Of a DNA stretch of 64,000 bases, positions 34,436 through 45,543 are shown one piece after another. The position numbers were made by a program, and so were the translations under genes. The notes beneath the pieces are model-generated. The model was not told the DNA's origin. It saw only the letters and a list, made by a program, of their open reading frames with translations, and did no database searches. Positions within the stretch are counted from its first letter, which is position 1. The number at the start of each line of letters is the position of its first letter. The stretch comes from Paenibacillus xylanexedens (GTDB lineage: Bacteria; Bacillota; Bacilli; Paenibacillales; Paenibacillaceae), in assembly GCF_017874615.1 (NCBI RefSeq), contig NZ_JAGIKV010000005.1, forward strand, positions 124,001 to 188,000, written 5' to 3'.

Positions 34436-35512
34436 CTAAGGCAAAACGACAATATCTCCCGGTTTCAAGCCACTAACTACTTCTGTCTTGTCCCCCGATT
34501 CCATTCCAGCCTGGATCGTCAGCGGCTCGGTCTGTCCATTGCCTTTGTCTAACAGTACGTAAGGCTCGGTCTGATCCCGCATGATCGCGAGGCTGGACAC
34601 TACCGTCACTTTATCCTTCCGCATTGTCTCGATATCGCCTTCCAGACTCACGCCTCCATACATTCTGGCGTCCGGCTTCAGATCAATGACCAAGTCAAAC
34701 TGTGAAGCTTGCTTGAGGTCGGTATCGGTACTCTTGCGGGCAAATTTGGACACCTTACTCACCTTCCCAGTGAATTGCAGGTCTTTCTGCGCTGTCATTC
34801 GCACCTTAACTGGCATACCCACCTTGAGCCTGAACATTTCTTCCTCACCAACAATCGTCATAAATTTCAGTTTGCTGATGTTTGTAATGGACCCGATTAG
34901 CTGTCCTTCCGTCACCGCACGTGTCTTGCTATCCTCTTCATTCATCTGAAATATACCGGAAGCGGAAGCATACACAACAGACTTACTTATTACTGCCTGC
35001 TTTTTCTGTATCTCCTTCTCCTTGAGGACCAACGCTTTTTGATTCAATTTATTCGTCAGGCGTTTACCTTCCCGATCTGCAAATGCCTTCTTGCGCTCCT
35101 CTTCCGTCACGCCAAGCGTCTCACTCATATTCGCCTGATCCAGGGTAACCTGATTCATCTTGTTTTCCAGCTGGGCTTTCTCCAGATCACTCTGCAACTG
35201 TTCTACTTCCGTTTGTAACGTAGAAGTATCGAGGGTAAACAGGATATCGCCTTTGCTCACCTGCTCACCACTTTTCACGTGCCACTGCTTAATGTTGGAA
35301 GCATACGGAGCAAAGATATCCGTCTGATCGGTGTATACGGATTTCCCCTTCACCTGTATCGTTTGCGTCATCGTTTCCTGTGTCACATCAAAGGTAATCG
35401 GGGGCGGAATCTCTACAGGCGCCTCCGGTTTTGGCTTGTACTTTTCATACAACCAGTACCCCACACCTGCCAAAAGTACAACGGTGATGATGATTTTAAT
35501 CCATTTCTTCAT
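34436..35512 (-). CDS. Efflux periplasmic-adaptor-like (HlyD/YknX) subunit
   Basis: This is a 358-aa membrane-fusion type protein. One N-terminal membrane helix (IKIIITVVLLAGVGYWLY) is followed by an outward part: a biotinyl-lipoyl-like half (ASNIKQWHVKSGEQVSKGDILFTLD), a coiled coil (about 100-175), the second lipoyl half and beta-barrel domains. In Bacillota such adaptors (YknX) work with a MacB-like permease and ATPase to export antimicrobial peptides or toxins. It is the last gene of the three-gene operon 37613-34436, 28 nt after the permease. Confidence 0.92.
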   Translation of the reverse strand: MKKWIKIIITVVLLAGVGYWLYEKYKPKPEAPVEIPPPITFDVTQETMTQTIQVKGKSVYTDQTDIFAPYASNIKQWHVKSGEQVSKGDILFTLDTSTLQTEVEQLQSDLEKAQLENKMNQVTLDQANMSETLGVTEEERKKAFADREGKRLTNKLNQKALVLKEKEIQKKQAVISKSVVYASASGIFQMNEEDSKTRAVTEGQLIGSITNISKLKFMTIVGEEEMFRLKVGMPVKVRMTAQKDLQFTGKVSKVSKFARKSTDTDLKQASQFDLVIDLKPDARMYGGVSLEGDIETMRKDKVTVVSSLAIMRDQTEPYVLLDKGNGQTEPLTIQAGMESGDKTEVVSGLKPGDIVVLP

Positions 35513-35540
35513 GTGCCCAATTTCCCTTTCGCTGATAAAA

Positions 35541-36911
35541 TTACATCGATTTGATCACAGTTAATGCATTGGTCCGAGATGCGCTGATTGCCGGATATAT
35601 ACCGGATACAATGCCAACCAGAACGGCAAAAACGATGCCCAGTGGCAGAGCCGACTGCTGAATAACCACCGTCATCGGGCCATTGACCTGATCTGCCATC
35701 TGACTCGCCAGCAGACCGTTCACCCCGCCGAGGGCAGCAAAGGCAATCCCCACACCAGCCACGCCACCCATTAATCCAAGCATCGCTGCTTCCGTAATAA
35801 ACATCTGGCGGATCTGCCACAGATTTGCGCCCAGCACCTTCATCACACCAATCTGTTTACGCCGCTGATGCGTGGACATAATCATCGCTACAATAATGGA
35901 TAATGAGGCCAGTAACATGATAAAACCACCGATCCCCAATGCCGCTTTTTGGTACATCGCCAATTGACCTGCCATCGCTTCCTCCTGGAACAGATTACTC
36001 TGTGTGTTTAAAGTCAGCTTTTTAATCTGTTCTTCCACCTGGGATACATAACGTTTGTCCTCAACCTTGACCAGAGCCGAGTTAAGATGCTTGGCCGCAC
36101 TGCTGTCGGCCTGCTGTAATCCAAGCTCATCCTGCAATGCACGAGCTGTATCGAGCGGCAGATATACTTTTTTATCGTTTTGAGCACTCATCTCATCCAT
36201 GTTGGAAGGCTTCGTCAACTCTCCAGACACGCGTATAGAACCACTCATTTTGGTTTTGCTCGCATTCGCATAATCTTCATATCGAAACTGAACCAGCTGC
36301 TGAACCAGCTGATCCTGCTTCGCAGACATTTCCGTAAACTGTTCCAAAAGCTCGTTGTTATATGGATCAGCATTCAACTGCTCAAATAACTTCTGAGTTA
36401 CTTTGGGGTCCACGAGTCCGAATGCAGCCCCATAACTGGTTACCGCCATACGACCATCCTCTGCCCCACGTCCCTCAGCATACTTGTATCCAAACCCGCC
36501 CAGGGTCTCCAGCTGGGTACCGATGACCTCAACATACGTGCTGCGACCATCCGGAAGCACCATTTCCAGCGAATCCAGCTTTAACATGGGAGCCACGGCA
36601 ACCACATGGGGAAGTCTTTGGATAATCTGAATCTTTTCCAACGTCAATGCTCCCCGTTCAAACTTCGATGTCTGACCATTCCCCTTGCCGTTGCCGGTAC
36701 GAATGCCCTCATTAGGCGTAATCGTAATTTCATCCATCTTGTAATTGTCGTTCAATGTTTTCTCGCTATAGGTCTGTACGGACTGCCCCACGCTAAGTGC
36801 AATGATCATGGCGGCAGAGCCGATGGACAGCCCCATCATACACAGCAGTGTGACCATTTTTCTGCGAATGATCTGTCCCCAGGCCATACGTGCTACATCC
36901 CGTATTCTCAC
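35541..36911 (-). CDS. MacB/YknZ-type ABC transporter permease
   Basis: This 456-aa permease has the FtsX/MacB layout: one N-terminal helix (MVTLLCMMGLSIGSAAMIIALSV), a large extracellular domain (about 50-310) and three C-terminal helices (around 325, 375 and 425) beginning AALGIGGFIMLLASLSIIVAMIM. Such transporters work as mechanotransmission pumps and do not carry the substrate through the membrane. It lies between the ATPase (18 nt upstream) and the adaptor gene. Confidence 0.93.
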   Translation of the reverse strand: MRIRDVARMAWGQIIRRKMVTLLCMMGLSIGSAAMIIALSVGQSVQTYSEKTLNDNYKMDEITITPNEGIRTGNGKGNGQTSKFERGALTLEKIQIIQRLPHVVAVAPMLKLDSLEMVLPDGRSTYVEVIGTQLETLGGFGYKYAEGRGAEDGRMAVTSYGAAFGLVDPKVTQKLFEQLNADPYNNELLEQFTEMSAKQDQLVQQLVQFRYEDYANASKTKMSGSIRVSGELTKPSNMDEMSAQNDKKVYLPLDTARALQDELGLQQADSSAAKHLNSALVKVEDKRYVSQVEEQIKKLTLNTQSNLFQEEAMAGQLAMYQKAALGIGGFIMLLASLSIIVAMIMSTHQRRKQIGVMKVLGANLWQIRQMFITEAAMLGLMGGVAGVGIAFAALGGVNGLLASQMADQVNGPMTVVIQQSALPLGIVFAVLVGIVSGIYPAISASRTNALTVIKSM

Positions 36912-36929
36912 AATTCCTCTCCTTTTGCC

Positions 36930-37613
36930 TCAAACTTCCCTTACGGTCTCTTCGACCAGTATTCCATGTTGCAGTGTCAACACAACTTGCATCTGCTCGG
37001 CGACCTCTGCTTCGTGTGTCACAATGACAAAGGTCGTATTCATATCCCGGTTAAGTTGCTGCAAAATCGCAATAATCTCTTCCTCCGTCTCGGTATCCAG
37101 ATTCCCGGTAGGCTCATCGGCAAAGATCACCGAGGGTTCAGTAATGAGCGAACGTGCAATACTGACACGTTGTTGTTGACCGCCCGACAACTGGGACGGG
37201 AACAAGTTTGCTTTTCCACCCAGTCCAACCTGTTCCAACAGCTTCAACGCTTTTGCTTTGCGTTTCGAAGGGCTTATCCCCATAAACACCAAGGGTAATT
37301 CTACATTTTCCCGGATCGTAAGATTGGACAGCAGTTCATAGGATTGAAAAATAAACCCGATATGACTGCGCCTGAACTCAGCCAGGCGATTTTCACTGAA
37401 ACGTACAATATCTTGTCCCGCAATTAGAATCTTGCCCTGATCCGGTTTCATCAGCCCCGCCATCAGATTCAGCAGTGTGGACTTACCCGAACCAGAACTG
37501 CCCAGCAGGGCTACCATCTCGCCTTCTCCAATCGTCAGATTGATATCTTGAAGCACCGGCACGGTTCCCTGGCCATTGCGGAACGAGTGGGATAATTGTT
37601 CAACTTGAAGCAT
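36930..37613 (-). CDS. MacB/YknY-type ABC transporter ATP-binding protein
   Basis: This is a 227-aa ATPase of the LolD/MacB group: Walker A LLGSSGSGKST, the Q-loop GFIFQSYELL, signature LSGGQQQR, Walker B VIFADEPTGNLD and the switch His in VTHEAEVA. It is first in the efflux operon with the permease and adaptor genes. Upstream, across a terminator (37757-37809), lies a two-component system on the same strand that may control it, as is common for peptide-sensing pumps; there is no direct evidence. Confidence 0.94.
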   Translation of the reverse strand: MLQVEQLSHSFRNGQGTVPVLQDINLTIGEGEMVALLGSSGSGKSTLLNLMAGLMKPDQGKILIAGQDIVRFSENRLAEFRRSHIGFIFQSYELLSNLTIRENVELPLVFMGISPSKRKAKALKLLEQVGLGGKANLFPSQLSGGQQQRVSIARSLITEPSVIFADEPTGNLDTETEEEIIAILQQLNRDMNTTFVIVTHEAEVAEQMQVVLTLQHGILVEETVREV

Positions 37614-37756
37614 TGCTACATGTCTTCCTTTCTTCTTGCTGCATATGTATAGAGGTTGTTACGTATAGATTCGCGTAGCACATTCTCTTTTCATTATAGG
37701 GTGGAGATGTATCCGGGCTGGCCGGAGTTGTATCCAACTTGTAAAATATCAAAACA

Positions 37757-37809
37757 AAAAGACCTTGTCTGCAGAGTAGCTATCGCCAGCTCTATCAGAC
37801 CAAGGTCTT
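37757..37809 (-). terminator. Terminator after the two-component operon
   Basis: On the minus strand AAGACCTTGGTCTG pairs with CAGACAAGGTCTT around a loop of about 26 nt, then TTTTGTTTTG. It separates the two-component operon from the efflux operon downstream. Confidence 0.8.
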
Positions 37810-37831
37810 ATGTTCGTATACTTTCCGCAGC

Positions 37832-38995
37832 TTACCAAGCTCTGAAACTAAAGCGGTACATTTCACTTTTATCCACTGAGCTGCTTACAGCAAATAATTC
37901 ATCGTCATTCCATTTCAGACTGATGAAGTTATCAATATTGCGATAGATCACCGTATCCGACGAAATCTTGCTGTCATTCAGGTAGGCAACATGCAACTCA
38001 TTCTTCTGATTCTGAATATCCATTGGATAAAAGTAAGCGATTCGCGATTCATCTGCATCCAGTTCGAAGTTCCAGATGAAACCTTGTAATACCAAATCAT
38101 ACTGCTCCTCCGATGCGTGATACCGATACAGCCCCTGAACCTTATTCATCGTTCCCTGGATGAGCATGTCACCATTTTTCAGCAACTTGTACTGTTGAAT
38201 ATCTTCCATTGCAGCATACGCCTTCACTTCATGCTCGTCCTCAAGCGATACACGATAGATGGCATAATTGTCTTTGAGCATCACCAGCATATAAATCTGC
38301 TTCAGATCTTCACTGACCTGCAACACATCCATCACGATAAACGTATCGTTCGAGCCTTTGCCTTGTCTTGTTCCTGTGAACATGCCCATCAGTTCATCAT
38401 ACGTGTAGATGACTTGACTCGTCCCCTGGCTCAGATCGACTTGTTTAAATAAAAGATCATCCTGACCGATGTAGGATTCATTCCCTGTAAACACTCGATA
38501 ATACGAGTTGTCGTTCGGAAGCTTGCGACGTTCCCCGCTCTGAATCATATACTCATACGTTGTCTTCTGCGTCTGTCCTGACCGATACTGAGAGTAAATG
38601 ATCTTCTTGTGGTCCGGGCTGATCGTTATGCCGTAATCCGTATTAGCCGCAATGTTCTTCACTTCCTTATCATCCAGATGCAGGAGAGACAGCTTGAGTC
38701 CTGAATAGGAAAATTCCGGTTGATTTAATATAATCGTGTTCCGGTCTACCACTTCAAAATCAAAGATCGCAAAGTCATTTGGAATCTTGGTAGCCGACTC
38801 GATCTGAATCGTACTGCTCGGTGGTGGCGCCAGACGGCTGTTGAATTGCTCACTTGGCAAAATCACTGTTCTAGGCTTGAGATTTCCGAGACTGAACAGG
38901 CTCCCAATCCCGAAAATTCCGCTGACAAATGCGATCAGCAACCCTGACAGCATCAATCTATCACGGTTTTTACGCCAAAATCCAGAATGTCTCAT
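37832..38995 (-). CDS. Membrane-anchored beta-propeller-like protein
   Basis: The 387-aa protein has one N-terminal membrane helix ([21 protein letters not shown]) and an extracellular part made of repeated strands with the TolB/WD40-like pattern ([33 protein letters not shown]). No enzyme motif is visible. Its ATG overlaps the stop of the histidine kinase gene (ATGA), so it is translationally coupled to the two-component pair and may modulate the sensor on the outside. The exact family is not recognised. Confidence 0.75.
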   Translation of the reverse strand: MRHSGFWRKNRDRLMLSGLLIAFVSGIFGIGSLFSLGNLKPRTVILPSEQFNSRLAPPPSSTIQIESATKIPNDFAIFDFEVVDRNTIILNQPEFSYSGLKLSLLHLDDKEVKNIAANTDYGITISPDHKKIIYSQYRSGQTQKTTYEYMIQSGERRKLPNDNSYYRVFTGNESYIGQDDLLFKQVDLSQGTSQVIYTYDELMGMFTGTRQGKGSNDTFIVMDVLQVSEDLKQIYMLVMLKDNYAIYRVSLEDEHEVKAYAAMEDIQQYKLLKNGDMLIQGTMNKVQGLYRYHASEEQYDLVLQGFIWNFELDADESRIAYFYPMDIQNQKNELHVAYLNDSKISSDTVIYRNIDNFISLKWNDDELFAVSSSVDKSEMYRFSFRAW

Positions 38996-40458
38996 GCGTT
39001 CATTTCCCCCGGAAGACTGATATTCACTTGTGTCCCTTCCCGCATGATGCTCTTCATCTCCACTGTTCCTCCATGACGCTCAACGATGTTCTTCACAATA
39101 GACAAACCAAGCCCGGCACTGCCTTTCTCGGCCCTGTTGATTCCTTTATCCTGGTAAAAGGGTTCAAATACATGTTGGAGCGCTTCAGCACCGATTCCTT
39201 CCCCCTGATCACGGATCACAATAGCAATGGACTCACCTAACCGGAAAGATTGCACTTCGATAATGGAGTTCACATCACTGTACTTGACCGAATTATCCAG
39301 GATGTTGAGGAAGACCTCCTTCAACTTATCCCGATCTCCCTGTAAATACTGATGTTCCTCCAGCTCATAGTGAATGCCTATATTGTATTTGCCCGCCTTA
39401 ATCGACATGTCCTCACAAGCCTCACGAATAATATCTGATATATCGATACGTTCGAACCGGTATGCCTGAATGACCGCAGAGGAGACCGAGACTTCCAGAA
39501 TATCTGCAACCATCGTGTTGAGACGCTGGCTTTCCTTGATGATATAATTCATGCCTTTGTCGAAAAAGTCCTGGTCGGTAAATCCGTTATCCCGTAAAAT
39601 CTGGGCGTATCCCAGAATCGTCGTTAAGGGTGTCTTCAATTCATGCGTCACATTGTCAAAAAAAACTTTGCTTCGCGCCTGTACTTGCTTCACTTCGTCC
39701 CGCTCTCGCTCAATCACATCAATCTGCTCCCGTACCCGATCAATCATGATGGTGAAGCTTGAAGCCAGTTCACCGATCTCATCCTTGGTCGTAATCTGAA
39801 TGCCCGCATTCAGACTCCCCTGGGCCACTTCCGCAGAACGTTTCGTGAGTACACGGATAGGTTGTGTAATTTTCCGGGAAATAAAGATAGATGCGATAAA
39901 TACAAATACGAAAATAACTGCTGCAAAAAACTTGATCGTATTTTGAAAACGAAGGTTGCGTTTGAACAACTCCGTATAATCCTTCTTCATCTGTATGATT
40001 CCAATCAATTGTTGATCCATCTGGAGCGGGAAGGACAGACTGGCTGTGACATGGCCCTTATCCACAACTGTGGTGTAAGCAATCCGGGAATGTATGGCTG
40101 CCTCCACATCAGGATGGTCAGACCGCTTAGCGACGTTAACCTCGCTGCCAACAGATCCGTATGGCGAAGCATCGGGGCGATATACTATAATCTCCCCGCC
40201 AACGGCTGATCCAATCTGCTCCGCGAGCTCGCGACTCCTTGCTTCGAGCGAGTCTCTGCTCATGCGTTTGTTATGTATCAGGAAGTACTGATTCAGCGCG
40301 ATGTCCAGATTTCTTTTGGATTGCACCATATCCTCATGCACTTCCCGGTACATATTCTCCTGAGCTACCTTATTGGACAGAATCAGCAGGACGGAGAATC
40401 CGATAAAGACGATGACCGAGAATAGCACCACCATTTTGAACTGGATCGTCCACCTCAT
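38992..40458 (-). CDS. Sensor histidine kinase
   Basis: This 488-aa membrane sensor kinase has two membrane helices (about 8-28 and 175-195) bracketing an outside sensor domain, then HAMP (about 196-248), a HisKA domain with the phospho-accepting His272 ([11 protein letters not shown]) and an HATPase domain (N box [11 protein letters not shown] boxes DQGEGIG and [10 protein letters not shown]). It overlaps the response regulator gene by 4 nt. The stimulus is unknown. The downstream propeller protein may take part in sensing. Confidence 0.96.
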   Translation of the reverse strand: MRWTIQFKMVVLFSVIVFIGFSVLLILSNKVAQENMYREVHEDMVQSKRNLDIALNQYFLIHNKRMSRDSLEARSRELAEQIGSAVGGEIIVYRPDASPYGSVGSEVNVAKRSDHPDVEAAIHSRIAYTTVVDKGHVTASLSFPLQMDQQLIGIIQMKKDYTELFKRNLRFQNTIKFFAAVIFVFVFIASIFISRKITQPIRVLTKRSAEVAQGSLNAGIQITTKDEIGELASSFTIMIDRVREQIDVIERERDEVKQVQARSKVFFDNVTHELKTPLTTILGYAQILRDNGFTDQDFFDKGMNYIIKESQRLNTMVADILEVSVSSAVIQAYRFERIDISDIIREACEDMSIKAGKYNIGIHYELEEHQYLQGDRDKLKEVFLNILDNSVKYSDVNSIIEVQSFRLGESIAIVIRDQGEGIGAEALQHVFEPFYQDKGINRAEKGSAGLGLSIVKNIVERHGGTVEMKSIMREGTQVNISLPGEMNA

Positions 40459-41168
40459 GTCTGTACCTGAATATTCAGCTTGTACCCCACACCGAATACC
40501 GTTTCAATCATCGAAATGCCTTGCACACCACTATCCAGTTTCTTGCGAATCCGTTGCACGTGAATGTCCACCGTTCGGGTATCCCCTGCAAAATCAAATC
40601 CCCATACCTTGTCCAGCAGTTCAGAACGTGTATGCACCTTGCGATGATGGGTCACGAGAAATAACAACAGATCATATTCCTTATTCGTGAGTCCTGCCCG
40701 TTCCCCGTCTTTCCATACTTCTCGTTCATCCTTGCGGATCTCAATATGCTTGCCTAGCCTTACTACCTCATAGGACTGATTCTCCAGTGTCTCGCTGATG
40801 AGATCAATCCGGCGAAAAATCGCCCGAATGCGCGCAACCACCTCACGGATATCAAAAGGCTTCGTGATATAATCATCCGCCCCAAGCTCCATGCCTAGTA
40901 CCTTGTCCAGCATGTCCGACTTCGCCGTGATCATGATGACAGGTATCTTGGAGTTCACAGATAGTTGCCTGCACACATCAAAACCGCTCATATCCGGCAG
41001 CATCAGATCCAGCAGGATCAGATCCGGCTTCGAATCCCGAAGCAGATCCAGACCCTCTTTTCCCGTAGCTGCTTCCTTGATCTCAAATCCTTCCTTACGT
41101 AACGAATAGGACAAAATATCGCGAATGGACTCCTCGTCCTCAATAATTAAAATCTCTTTTTGTCTCAT
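40455..41168 (-). CDS. OmpR-family response regulator
   Basis: The 237-aa regulator has a receiver domain (acidic pair in IIEDEES, phospho-acceptor Asp54 in LLDLMLPD, Lys in DYITKPF) and a C-terminal winged helix (TNKEYDLLLFLVTHHRKVHTR; VDIHVQRIRKKLD). It is the partner of the kinase encoded directly behind it and probably controls the operon and the efflux pump nearby. The 214 bp between it and the divergent sigma-factor gene hold the promoters of both. Confidence 0.96.
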   Translation of the reverse strand: MRQKEILIIEDEESIRDILSYSLRKEGFEIKEAATGKEGLDLLRDSKPDLILLDLMLPDMSGFDVCRQLSVNSKIPVIMITAKSDMLDKVLGMELGADDYITKPFDIREVVARIRAIFRRIDLISETLENQSYEVVRLGKHIEIRKDEREVWKDGERAGLTNKEYDLLLFLVTHHRKVHTRSELLDKVWGFDFAGDTRTVDIHVQRIRKKLDSGVQGISMIETVFGVGYKLNIQVQT

Positions 41169-41382
41169 GATACCTTCGTAATCTCCCTGCTCTATGAATT
41201 TCCTTCATCTGCCTATATTTTGTATCCCAAGCCGTATGCTTGAATAGAGGGAAGCACGAAATGTTACAACTCCGATACAACTCTGAACCTTTTGGAAACA
41301 ACCTCCCGATATACTTGGATCATAAGAGACTCATACCAGACCGGACCCAAGCCTGATCTGTATCAAGGGGGATTCACATCAT

Positions 41383-41859
41383 ATGAACAGCACACAAATT
41401 AATGATGCTTATGTCAACTATAAATTAGAAATCACAAGGTATCTATCCCATATCGTCAAACAACCGCAAGATGCAGAAGATCTGGCACAGGATTGTTTCA
41501 TCCGACTAATGAACGTTACCGTGGATATCCCTGAAGATCGCATTCTCTATTATCTCAAACGCATTGCCCGTAACCTGGCGATGGATAGCTTCCGCAGGCG
41601 GACCCGTACACTCAGACGAAACAGCCGTCTGGAGGTACCTACCCACCACGTCGATACTTCCCACCTTGAAATTAGCGAAGGTGTTCATGATCTTGTTTCC
41701 CATATTAACAACACCGAACATCGTAAAATATTAGAACTTCGCCTCATCCATGGATACTCCATTAAGGAAACGGCGGAGCTGGTGAATCGCAGTGAAGGCA
41801 TGATTAAATCCTCCGTCTTCCATGCCGTCAATCGAATTCGGGCCAAAGTCATCTCATAA
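41383..41859 (+). CDS. ECF-type RNA polymerase sigma factor
   Basis: This is a 158-aa sigma-70 family protein with region 2 (DAEDLAQDCFIRLMNV at about 29-44, through YYLKRIARNLAMDSFRRR) and region 4 (ILELRLIHGYSIKETAELVNRSEGMIKSSVFHAVNRIR). Regions 1 and 3 are missing, so it is of the ECF class. No anti-sigma factor gene stands beside it, which is unusual. The next gene, 200 bp on in the same direction, codes for a large secreted protein that could belong to its regulon. A terminator overlaps its stop codon. Confidence 0.9.
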   Translation: MNSTQINDAYVNYKLEITRYLSHIVKQPQDAEDLAQDCFIRLMNVTVDIPEDRILYYLKRIARNLAMDSFRRRTRTLRRNSRLEVPTHHVDTSHLEISEGVHDLVSHINNTEHRKILELRLIHGYSIKETAELVNRSEGMIKSSVFHAVNRIRAKVIS

Positions 41860-41875
41860 GAGATGGCTTTTTTTA
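41850..41875 (+). terminator. Terminator of the sigma-factor gene
   Basis: CATCTC-ATAA-GAGATG plus a run of seven T; the stop codon lies in the loop. Confidence 0.8.
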
Positions 41876-42062
41876 TGCCGAAAGCAATATACGAGGGTAG
41901 ATTGGATAAATGAAGACGGACCGAAATGCCTATCGATATGTCAAAAGACCCAATTTTACAAATATCGAGTTAATTTTTACAAATTGTTATGACTATGTGA
42001 GATTTTCATGTGGTAGAATATGGACGAACTCATGAATCAACTACTATTTGGGAGGGATTTGG

Positions 42063-44867
42063 TTGGGTAAATTAACAGGTATGCGAGGAGTATTCTTAAA
42101 ATCACTCCTGGCATTGTCCATGGCTTTGCCGCTTCAGGTCGGATTATGGAACGGAGATGCATCGGTTCATGCGGAAGGACCGACAGACCCGGCACCGTTC
42201 ATCCAGGCAAAGGTTGTGAACCAAAATGCAGGTAAAAAAGTATTGTTCGACAACTCTCACGGCCAAACGGCTGGAGCTGCAGACTGGGTCATTGATGGAG
42301 GTTTCTCCGACTTCGGGAATGCACTCGCGAATGATGGTTACTATGTCAAAGAACTTCGCAAGACAACTCCATTTACCTATGATGATCTGAAAGAGTATAA
42401 CGTATTCGTTATTGCAGAGCCTCAAATTCCTTTCAAAACATCCGAACAAGCAGCACTGAAACAATATGTTGAAACGGGCGGCAGCATCTTCTTTGTTGGA
42501 GATCACTATAATGCAGACCGTAATAAAAACCGCTGGGATGGCTCTGAAGTCATCAACGGCTATCGTCGGGGAGCATTCGAAGATCCGGCCAAAGGTATGA
42601 GCACCGATGAGCGTAATTCTGAAGCGATGCAAAATGTAACCGGCTCGGACTGGTTGTCCGATAACTTCGGCGTACGTTTCCGCTATAACGCACTTGGCGA
42701 TATCAACGCCAATATCGTTGTACCGGCAGATCAAGCCTTTGGCATCACAGAAGGGGTATCGGCTGTAGCCATGCACGCCGGTTCAACACTTGCAATCACC
42801 GATCCGGAAAAGGCAAAAGGTATTGTGTACCTGCCAAAAACCAACGCAAAATGGAATAATGCGGTGGACCAAGGTGTCTACAACGGTGGCGGGATTGAAG
42901 AAGGTCCTTACGTGGCTGTATCCAAGCTGGGCGCAGGTAAAGCTGCCTTCATCGGTGACTCCTCTCCAGTAGAAGATGCATCACCTAAATACTTGCGTGA
43001 AGAGACCGGCACACGCAAAACAACTTATGACGGTTTTAAAGAAGCCGATGATGCCGTGTTGCTCGTGAACACTGTAAACTGGCTTGCTACACAAGAGAAC
43101 TACACAAGCCTAACTGAAGTGAACGGACTTGAACTGGACACAGCTACAGCGCTGCTGCCATTCGAAGAGCCGGCTGCTTCCACAGAACCACAGGCTGAAC
43201 CTTGGTCCGCACCTGCTGCCGGATACAAGTGGTACGATCGTTCCACGTTCAAGGCTGGTTCTTACGGTGGACCTGCATCCAGCGCGAACGCTGCTTACAG
43301 CTTCGTGAAACAGGATACTCTTCCCAATGCAGAAGACTTCCAGATTCGTGTAGTTGTGGAGAACATGGCTCCAAACACAACCGTATCCGGTTATAGTGCC
43401 GGTATCTATCTGACTGGCGGAACACAGGTCGCCATGATCCAGAATGAAAGTGGTACTTGGCCAACTTCGTACGGGTATAGCTCCACATTCAGTGTAACCT
43501 CGGACAGCCAAGGTCGCGGGATCAAAGATCTGAATGTCCGCATCAAACCAGGTACAACTGGCGCTGCGAGCTTGCGTCTGCGTCTGAATGGCAGCAACCT
43601 GATCACCAATGCCGTGACTGTTGGCAATGTGCCAGCAGAACAGCTTCCGGAAGAAGAAGGACCGATTCCAGCAGCTATCACAGTTGCTGAAGCACGCACC
43701 AAAGCTGCTGGCACTACCGTAACCATCGAAGGTGTTGTGACGACAGAGCCAGGTGCATTTGGTGGACAAGCCTTCTATCTTCAAGATGAAACTGCTGGAA
43801 TCTACGTATTCCAGCACACTAGCGGCTTCCATGCTGGTGACAAGGTGAAAGTAACAGCAGCAACAACCATCTATAACAGCGAGTTCGAGCTTACCGATAT
43901 CGTTGCGATTGAGAAAACAGGTACGGCTTCCGTACCTGCTCCAATCGAGGTTACTGCAATTACAGATGCGAACCAAGGTCAACTGGTTCAATTGAAAAAT
44001 GTAACGATTGAGAATATCATCAGTGCTACACCAGTTGGATCTTTTGAATTCGACGCGGTAGCAGCAGATGGAACGAGCACACATATCCGTGTAGACACCC
44101 GTACAGGTGTGACGGAGACTTCCTTCCCTTATGCTGCTGGTGACAAAATCGATATCACAGGCGTTTCCGCTATTTTCAAAGATGTATATCAATTGAAACC
44201 TAGAAGTTTGAATGATTTTGTACCTGCTGAAGAGCAAGGTGGCGGCGAAGTGCCTTCCACTCCAGCTGCAGGAGCACCGGGTAAACCGGTGCTTTCTTCT
44301 GATAATGGATATACCACTGGCCTGTTCGAAGGTTCGTATAACGTAAACATGAACCTCTGGTGGGGCGAAAATGGTTCTGAGTACAAACTGTATGAGAATG
44401 GCGTTCTGATCGATACACAGAAGTTGACTGCGGCTTCACCATCGGCTCAGTCTTCCAAAACCGCTATTACAGGTAAAGCCAACGGTACGTATACCTACGT
44501 AGCCGAGTTGACCAATGACAAAGGCACAACACGCAGTGACGTGCTGACGGTACAAGTAACCAATGCCGCTCCAGGCAAAGCTACGTTGTCCCAAAACAAC
44601 TGGGATGGTGACGGCAACTACAACGTATCCATGAACCTCTGGTGGGGTACAAATGCAACCGAATACCGTCTCTATGAGAATGATGTATTGATTGATACAC
44701 AATCTTTGAACGCGGCAACACCAGCTTTCCAAAGTGCTACAACTGAATTGTCGGGTCGCGCTAACGGAACGTATACGTATCGTGCTGAGCTGATCAACGC
44801 TGCAGGGGTAACAAGCACAGAGACAATTACGGTTCAAGTAACCAAAGCATTGCCCTTGGCTAGCTAA
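42063..44867 (+). CDS. Secreted multidomain protein: GATase-like, OB-fold and two Ig-like domains
   Basis: The 934-aa product starts at TTG 42063 (GGAGGG is 6 nt before; an upstream TTG at 42048 overlaps the site) with a signal peptide ([17 protein letters not shown]). About 45-365 is a class I glutamine amidotransferase-like domain ([26 protein letters not shown]). A beta domain of unknown type follows (about 380-540), then a YhcR-type OB fold (about 545-725, from [19 protein letters not shown]). Two C-terminal repeats of about 95 residues, each with the signature NMNLWWG or SMNLWWG then YENxVLIDTQ, resemble chitinase-A-type Ig domains. The OB fold suggests binding of extracellular nucleic acid or sugar; no nuclease motif was found. 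It ends at a terminator (44906-44961). Confidence 0.75.
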   Translation: MGKLTGMRGVFLKSLLALSMALPLQVGLWNGDASVHAEGPTDPAPFIQAKVVNQNAGKKVLFDNSHGQTAGAADWVIDGGFSDFGNALANDGYYVKELRKTTPFTYDDLKEYNVFVIAEPQIPFKTSEQAALKQYVETGGSIFFVGDHYNADRNKNRWDGSEVINGYRRGAFEDPAKGMSTDERNSEAMQNVTGSDWLSDNFGVRFRYNALGDINANIVVPADQAFGITEGVSAVAMHAGSTLAITDPEKAKGIVYLPKTNAKWNNAVDQGVYNGGGIEEGPYVAVSKLGAGKAAFIGDSSPVEDASPKYLREETGTRKTTYDGFKEADDAVLLVNTVNWLATQENYTSLTEVNGLELDTATALLPFEEPAASTEPQAEPWSAPAAGYKWYDRSTFKAGSYGGPASSANAAYSFVKQDTLPNAEDFQIRVVVENMAPNTTVSGYSAGIYLTGGTQVAMIQNESGTWPTSYGYSSTFSVTSDSQGRGIKDLNVRIKPGTTGAASLRLRLNGSNLITNAVTVGNVPAEQLPEEEGPIPAAITVAEARTKAAGTTVTIEGVVTTEPGAFGGQAFYLQDETAGIYVFQHTSGFHAGDKVKVTAATTIYNSEFELTDIVAIEKTGTASVPAPIEVTAITDANQGQLVQLKNVTIENIISATPVGSFEFDAVAADGTSTHIRVDTRTGVTETSFPYAAGDKIDITGVSAIFKDVYQLKPRSLNDFVPAEEQGGGEVPSTPAAGAPGKPVLSSDNGYTTGLFEGSYNVNMNLWWGENGSEYKLYENGVLIDTQKLTAASPSAQSSKTAITGKANGTYTYVAELTNDKGTTRSDVLTVQVTNAAPGKATLSQNNWDGDGNYNVSMNLWWGTNATEYRLYENDVLIDTQSLNAATPAFQSATTELSGRANGTYTYRAELINAAGVTSTETITVQVTKALPLAS

Positions 44868-44905
44868 GTCTCAGTTAAAGAAGCCTAACGTTTAACCAAG
44901 CAACT

Positions 44906-44961
44906 AAAAAACCGAAACCACATTGCCTGATTCACAGGGCAACATGGTTTCGGTTTTTTTC
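44906..44961. terminator. Bidirectional terminator
   Basis: AAAAACCGAAACCA pairs with TGGTTTCGGTTTTTT, extended by a TTGCC/GGCAA inner stem. It serves the secreted protein gene and, in reverse, the small membrane gene. Confidence 0.85.
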
Positions 44962-44963
44962 AT

Positions 44964-45224
44964 TCATTTCAAACGTTCGGGCTCATATCCATTTCTAACA
45001 AATAGAATGCTGTTCCATACAGCAAAATAAGCGGCGACGGCGATGACACTAATGACAAAAATCAAGTTCATCTGTGTAAACGTATAACCGCTTCCCGTGA
45101 AAATGATCAGGATTGCACTGAGTCCAATATTTTCTCTGTTATGTTTTTTAAACTTCTGAAAGATCATTCTGTATAATAGTAGGAGTACCATAAACCCAAT
45201 CCATATATATTGAAATAATTCCAT
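44964..45224 (-). CDS. Small membrane protein (86 aa)
   Basis: There are three likely membrane segments (YIWIGFMVLLLLYRMIF, IGLSAILIIFTGSGYTF, LIFVISVIAVAAYFAVW) with a basic loop after the first. I do not recognise a family. The site GGAAGGTGACCT before ATG 45224 supports it as a gene. It is monocistronic and convergent with the secreted protein gene. The 319 bp upstream (45225-45543) hold its promoter and the terminator of the phosphonate-type operon. Confidence 0.65.
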   Translation of the reverse strand: MELFQYIWIGFMVLLLLYRMIFQKFKKHNRENIGLSAILIIFTGSGYTFTQMNLIFVISVIAVAAYFAVWNSILFVRNGYEPERLK

Positions 45225-45431
45225 AGGTCACCTTCCTTTTGAAAACTCACTTCTTAATATGGATATCTAAGAGGAGTATTGATTAATATCCTTAATTCCC
45301 TTTATATAGAAACCTATTAATCTTACATGTAAATGGAAAATAATTCAATCATCTTTATACATATTCTTGGAATTCTCTTATTCCTCAACGGTTAGCTGAG
45401 CAACAAGAACGCACCGTTGTTTATTTGCAGA

Positions 45432-45476
45432 CACAAAAAAAAGACTATCCCTGCCCATATTCTGGCACCGAATAGC
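45432..45476 (-). terminator. Terminator of the phn-type operon
   Basis: On the minus strand GGCTATTC and GGATAGTC pair in an 8-bp stem with two G-U pairs, followed by eight T, about 70 nt after the last permease gene. Confidence 0.65.
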
Positions 45477-45543
45477 CCTCTCTTCTTACGCTATCAACTT
45501 ATCTTAATTTTTCATCTGATATATTCGTAGCACCACATTAATC

